A stretch of DNA of 7,180 nt from Actinomycetes bacterium. Lineage in GTDB: Bacteria; Actinomycetota; Acidimicrobiia; Acidimicrobiales; Acidimicrobiaceae. The translations under genes were made by a program, and so were the position numbers. Under the pieces are notes generated by a model. That model saw only the letters and a list, made by a program, of their open reading frames with translations. It did no database searches and was not told the origin of the DNA. This document shows, in pieces, positions 6,298 to 7,180 of the stretch. Numbering within the stretch: the first letter of the stretch is position 1; each line of letters opens with the position of its first letter. The stretch lies in the NCBI GenBank assembly GCA_021790495.1, contig JAJYGZ010000260.1, forward strand, positions 1 through 7,180, given 5' to 3'.

Positions 6298-7155
6298 GTG
6301 AGCGACGAAATCAAAACAGCCCCGAATGTGGCGGAGCCCGCGAGCGACCTAGGGCTATTCGGCCCCCTGAGCGCCTCGTGGCAGATACACGGCGATCCCT
6401 CGGGCTTCGTCGGGGGCATCAGGGCTTTGCTCCTCCAAGCGCTGTCGATGCGTGCGATGCGCGCGGTAACGGAGTTCTCCGATTATCGCGCCGATCCCTG
6501 GGGGCGACTCTTGCGCACTTCGGATTTCATAATGACCACCACCTATCGATCCGAAGTAGCCGCCGCCAACGCCATCGCCCAAGTGCGCCGAGTTCATGAG
6601 AGTATCTCGGGGTTTGATCCAGGTTCTGGCCAGGAGTACTCCGCAAGCTCGCCGGAATTATTGGCGTTCATCCACAACTGCTTCGTTGACTCGATGCTCG
6701 CGAGCTATCAAGTTTTCGTGCGGCCGTTGCCACCTGAGATTCAGCTCAAGTACCTGGCGGAGCAAGCGGTGATCGCCAGGGCCCTGGGTGCAAAAATGAG
6801 CGCAGTGATCCTAGACCCTTCCAGGCTCGCCCCCGCTATTGAGGGGTTCTCCGACATCGGGATGAGCGAGGGGGCTCGTCGCGCCTATGAGGACATCTCG
6901 AATCCGAGCTTTCCGAGTCTCGCGGTGATTTTGGGCCCGCTTTGGCGCCTTGTCTTCGCCGCCGCGCTCGATTTGCTTCCCCCCTTTGCTCAAGAGTTCT
7001 ATCAAGTTGGAGATTTTCGACCCGCAGCGATCCTTCGAGCCAGGACGGTGGCCTCAGTTGCCCAAGTAGCGCGATTGGTTTTGCCAAGTCATCCCTATTT
7101 GAGAAGCGCCAAGTACCAGTGGTACCGACAAGGAACATCCAGTAGGCATCGGTGA
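6298..7155 (+). CDS. DUF2236 / MpaB-type oxygenase
   Basis: A 285-residue protein of the family that includes fungal MpaB and, more distantly, the haem-dependent latex-clearing (rubber) oxygenases; many actinobacterial members have no known substrate. Recognisable blocks in order are SWQIHGDPSGFVGGIRALLLQAL (27-49, split as SWQIHGDP and VGGIRALLLQAL), EFSDYRADPWGRLLRTSDFI (59-78, the R70-T74 pair), VRRVH (96-100), YSASSPELLAFIHNCFVDSMLASYQVF (from 114) and YLAEQAVIARALGA (152-165). By comparison with rubber oxygenase, H100 is the likeliest haem ligand; this is an inference. Most relatives read QALHP-A where this one has QALSMRA, so a histidine-proline pair is absent. There is no export signal, so it is probably cytoplasmic or membrane-associated through its helices. 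The start is GTG 6298 with only a weak GGGG at 6283-6286. It is divergent from the lipoprotein gene across 157 bases. Confidence 0.88.
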   Translation: MSDEIKTAPNVAEPASDLGLFGPLSASWQIHGDPSGFVGGIRALLLQALSMRAMRAVTEFSDYRADPWGRLLRTSDFIMTTTYRSEVAAANAIAQVRRVHESISGFDPGSGQEYSASSPELLAFIHNCFVDSMLASYQVFVRPLPPEIQLKYLAEQAVIARALGAKMSAVILDPSRLAPAIEGFSDIGMSEGARRAYEDISNPSFPSLAVILGPLWRLVFAAALDLLPPFAQEFYQVGDFRPAAILRARTVASVAQVARLVLPSHPYLRSAKYQWYRQGTSSRHR

Positions 7156-7180
7156 CTCTTCGCTTGGGCGTACCCCTCGC
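7152..7180 (+). CDS. Possible start of a further gene, cut by the window edge
   Basis: GTG at 7152-7154 overlaps the oxygenase stop as GTGA, a common arrangement in translationally coupled actinobacterial genes. The frame reads M-TLRLGVPLA and stays open for the remaining 29 bases. AGTAGG at 7141-7146 is a fair ribosome-binding site five bases upstream. Far too little is visible to name a product. Confidence 0.35.

Overview
The window looks like chromosomal DNA from a moderately high-GC actinobacterium. My best guess is the class Acidimicrobiia or a close relative. Three things point there: the secreted 42-residue GYWLVA-DGGIF-FGDA repeats, the pure Thr/Ser extracytoplasmic tail, and the MpaB/DUF2236 oxygenase. 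From memory, all three are common in that group. The lineage is an inference; there is no rRNA or marker gene here. I saw no tRNA, rRNA, CRISPR array, insertion sequence, integrase or phage gene.

Layout. On the + strand, positions 3-1616 hold the 3' part of a large, probably secreted protein. It has five in-register 42-residue repeats followed by a glycoside hydrolase family 99-like (endo-alpha-mannosidase-type) domain with the NEWHEGTQIE catalytic motif intact. Next come an MscS-type mechanosensitive channel (1731-2624, GTG start) and a 130-residue single-pass membrane protein with a Thr-rich tail (2608-3000), whose start lies inside the end of the channel gene. A family 2 glycosyltransferase follows (3163-4779); its N-terminal half looks like a second, decayed GT-A domain. 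Convergent to it, on the - strand, are a Cof-type HAD phosphatase (4804-5613, TTG start) and, upstream of that, a small lipoprotein with a twin-arginine-like signal (5655-6140). These two probably form one transcription unit. Divergent from the lipoprotein is a DUF2236/MpaB-type oxygenase (6298-7155, GTG start). Its stop codon overlaps a candidate GTG start of another gene that runs off the window.

How the genes fit together. The left half is envelope-oriented: a secreted glycan-acting enzyme, a tension-gated channel with a possible membrane partner, and a glycosyltransferase of the type that builds surface polysaccharide. The right half is a mix of housekeeping and accessory genes with no obvious shared pathway. 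No gap between genes exceeds about 165 bases. I found no convincing evidence of an entirely new system. The items most worth a second look are the channel/Thr-rich-protein overlap, the repeat-GH99 fusion with homogenised repeats, the half-degenerate two-domain glycosyltransferase, and the oxygenase lacking a usually conserved histidine.
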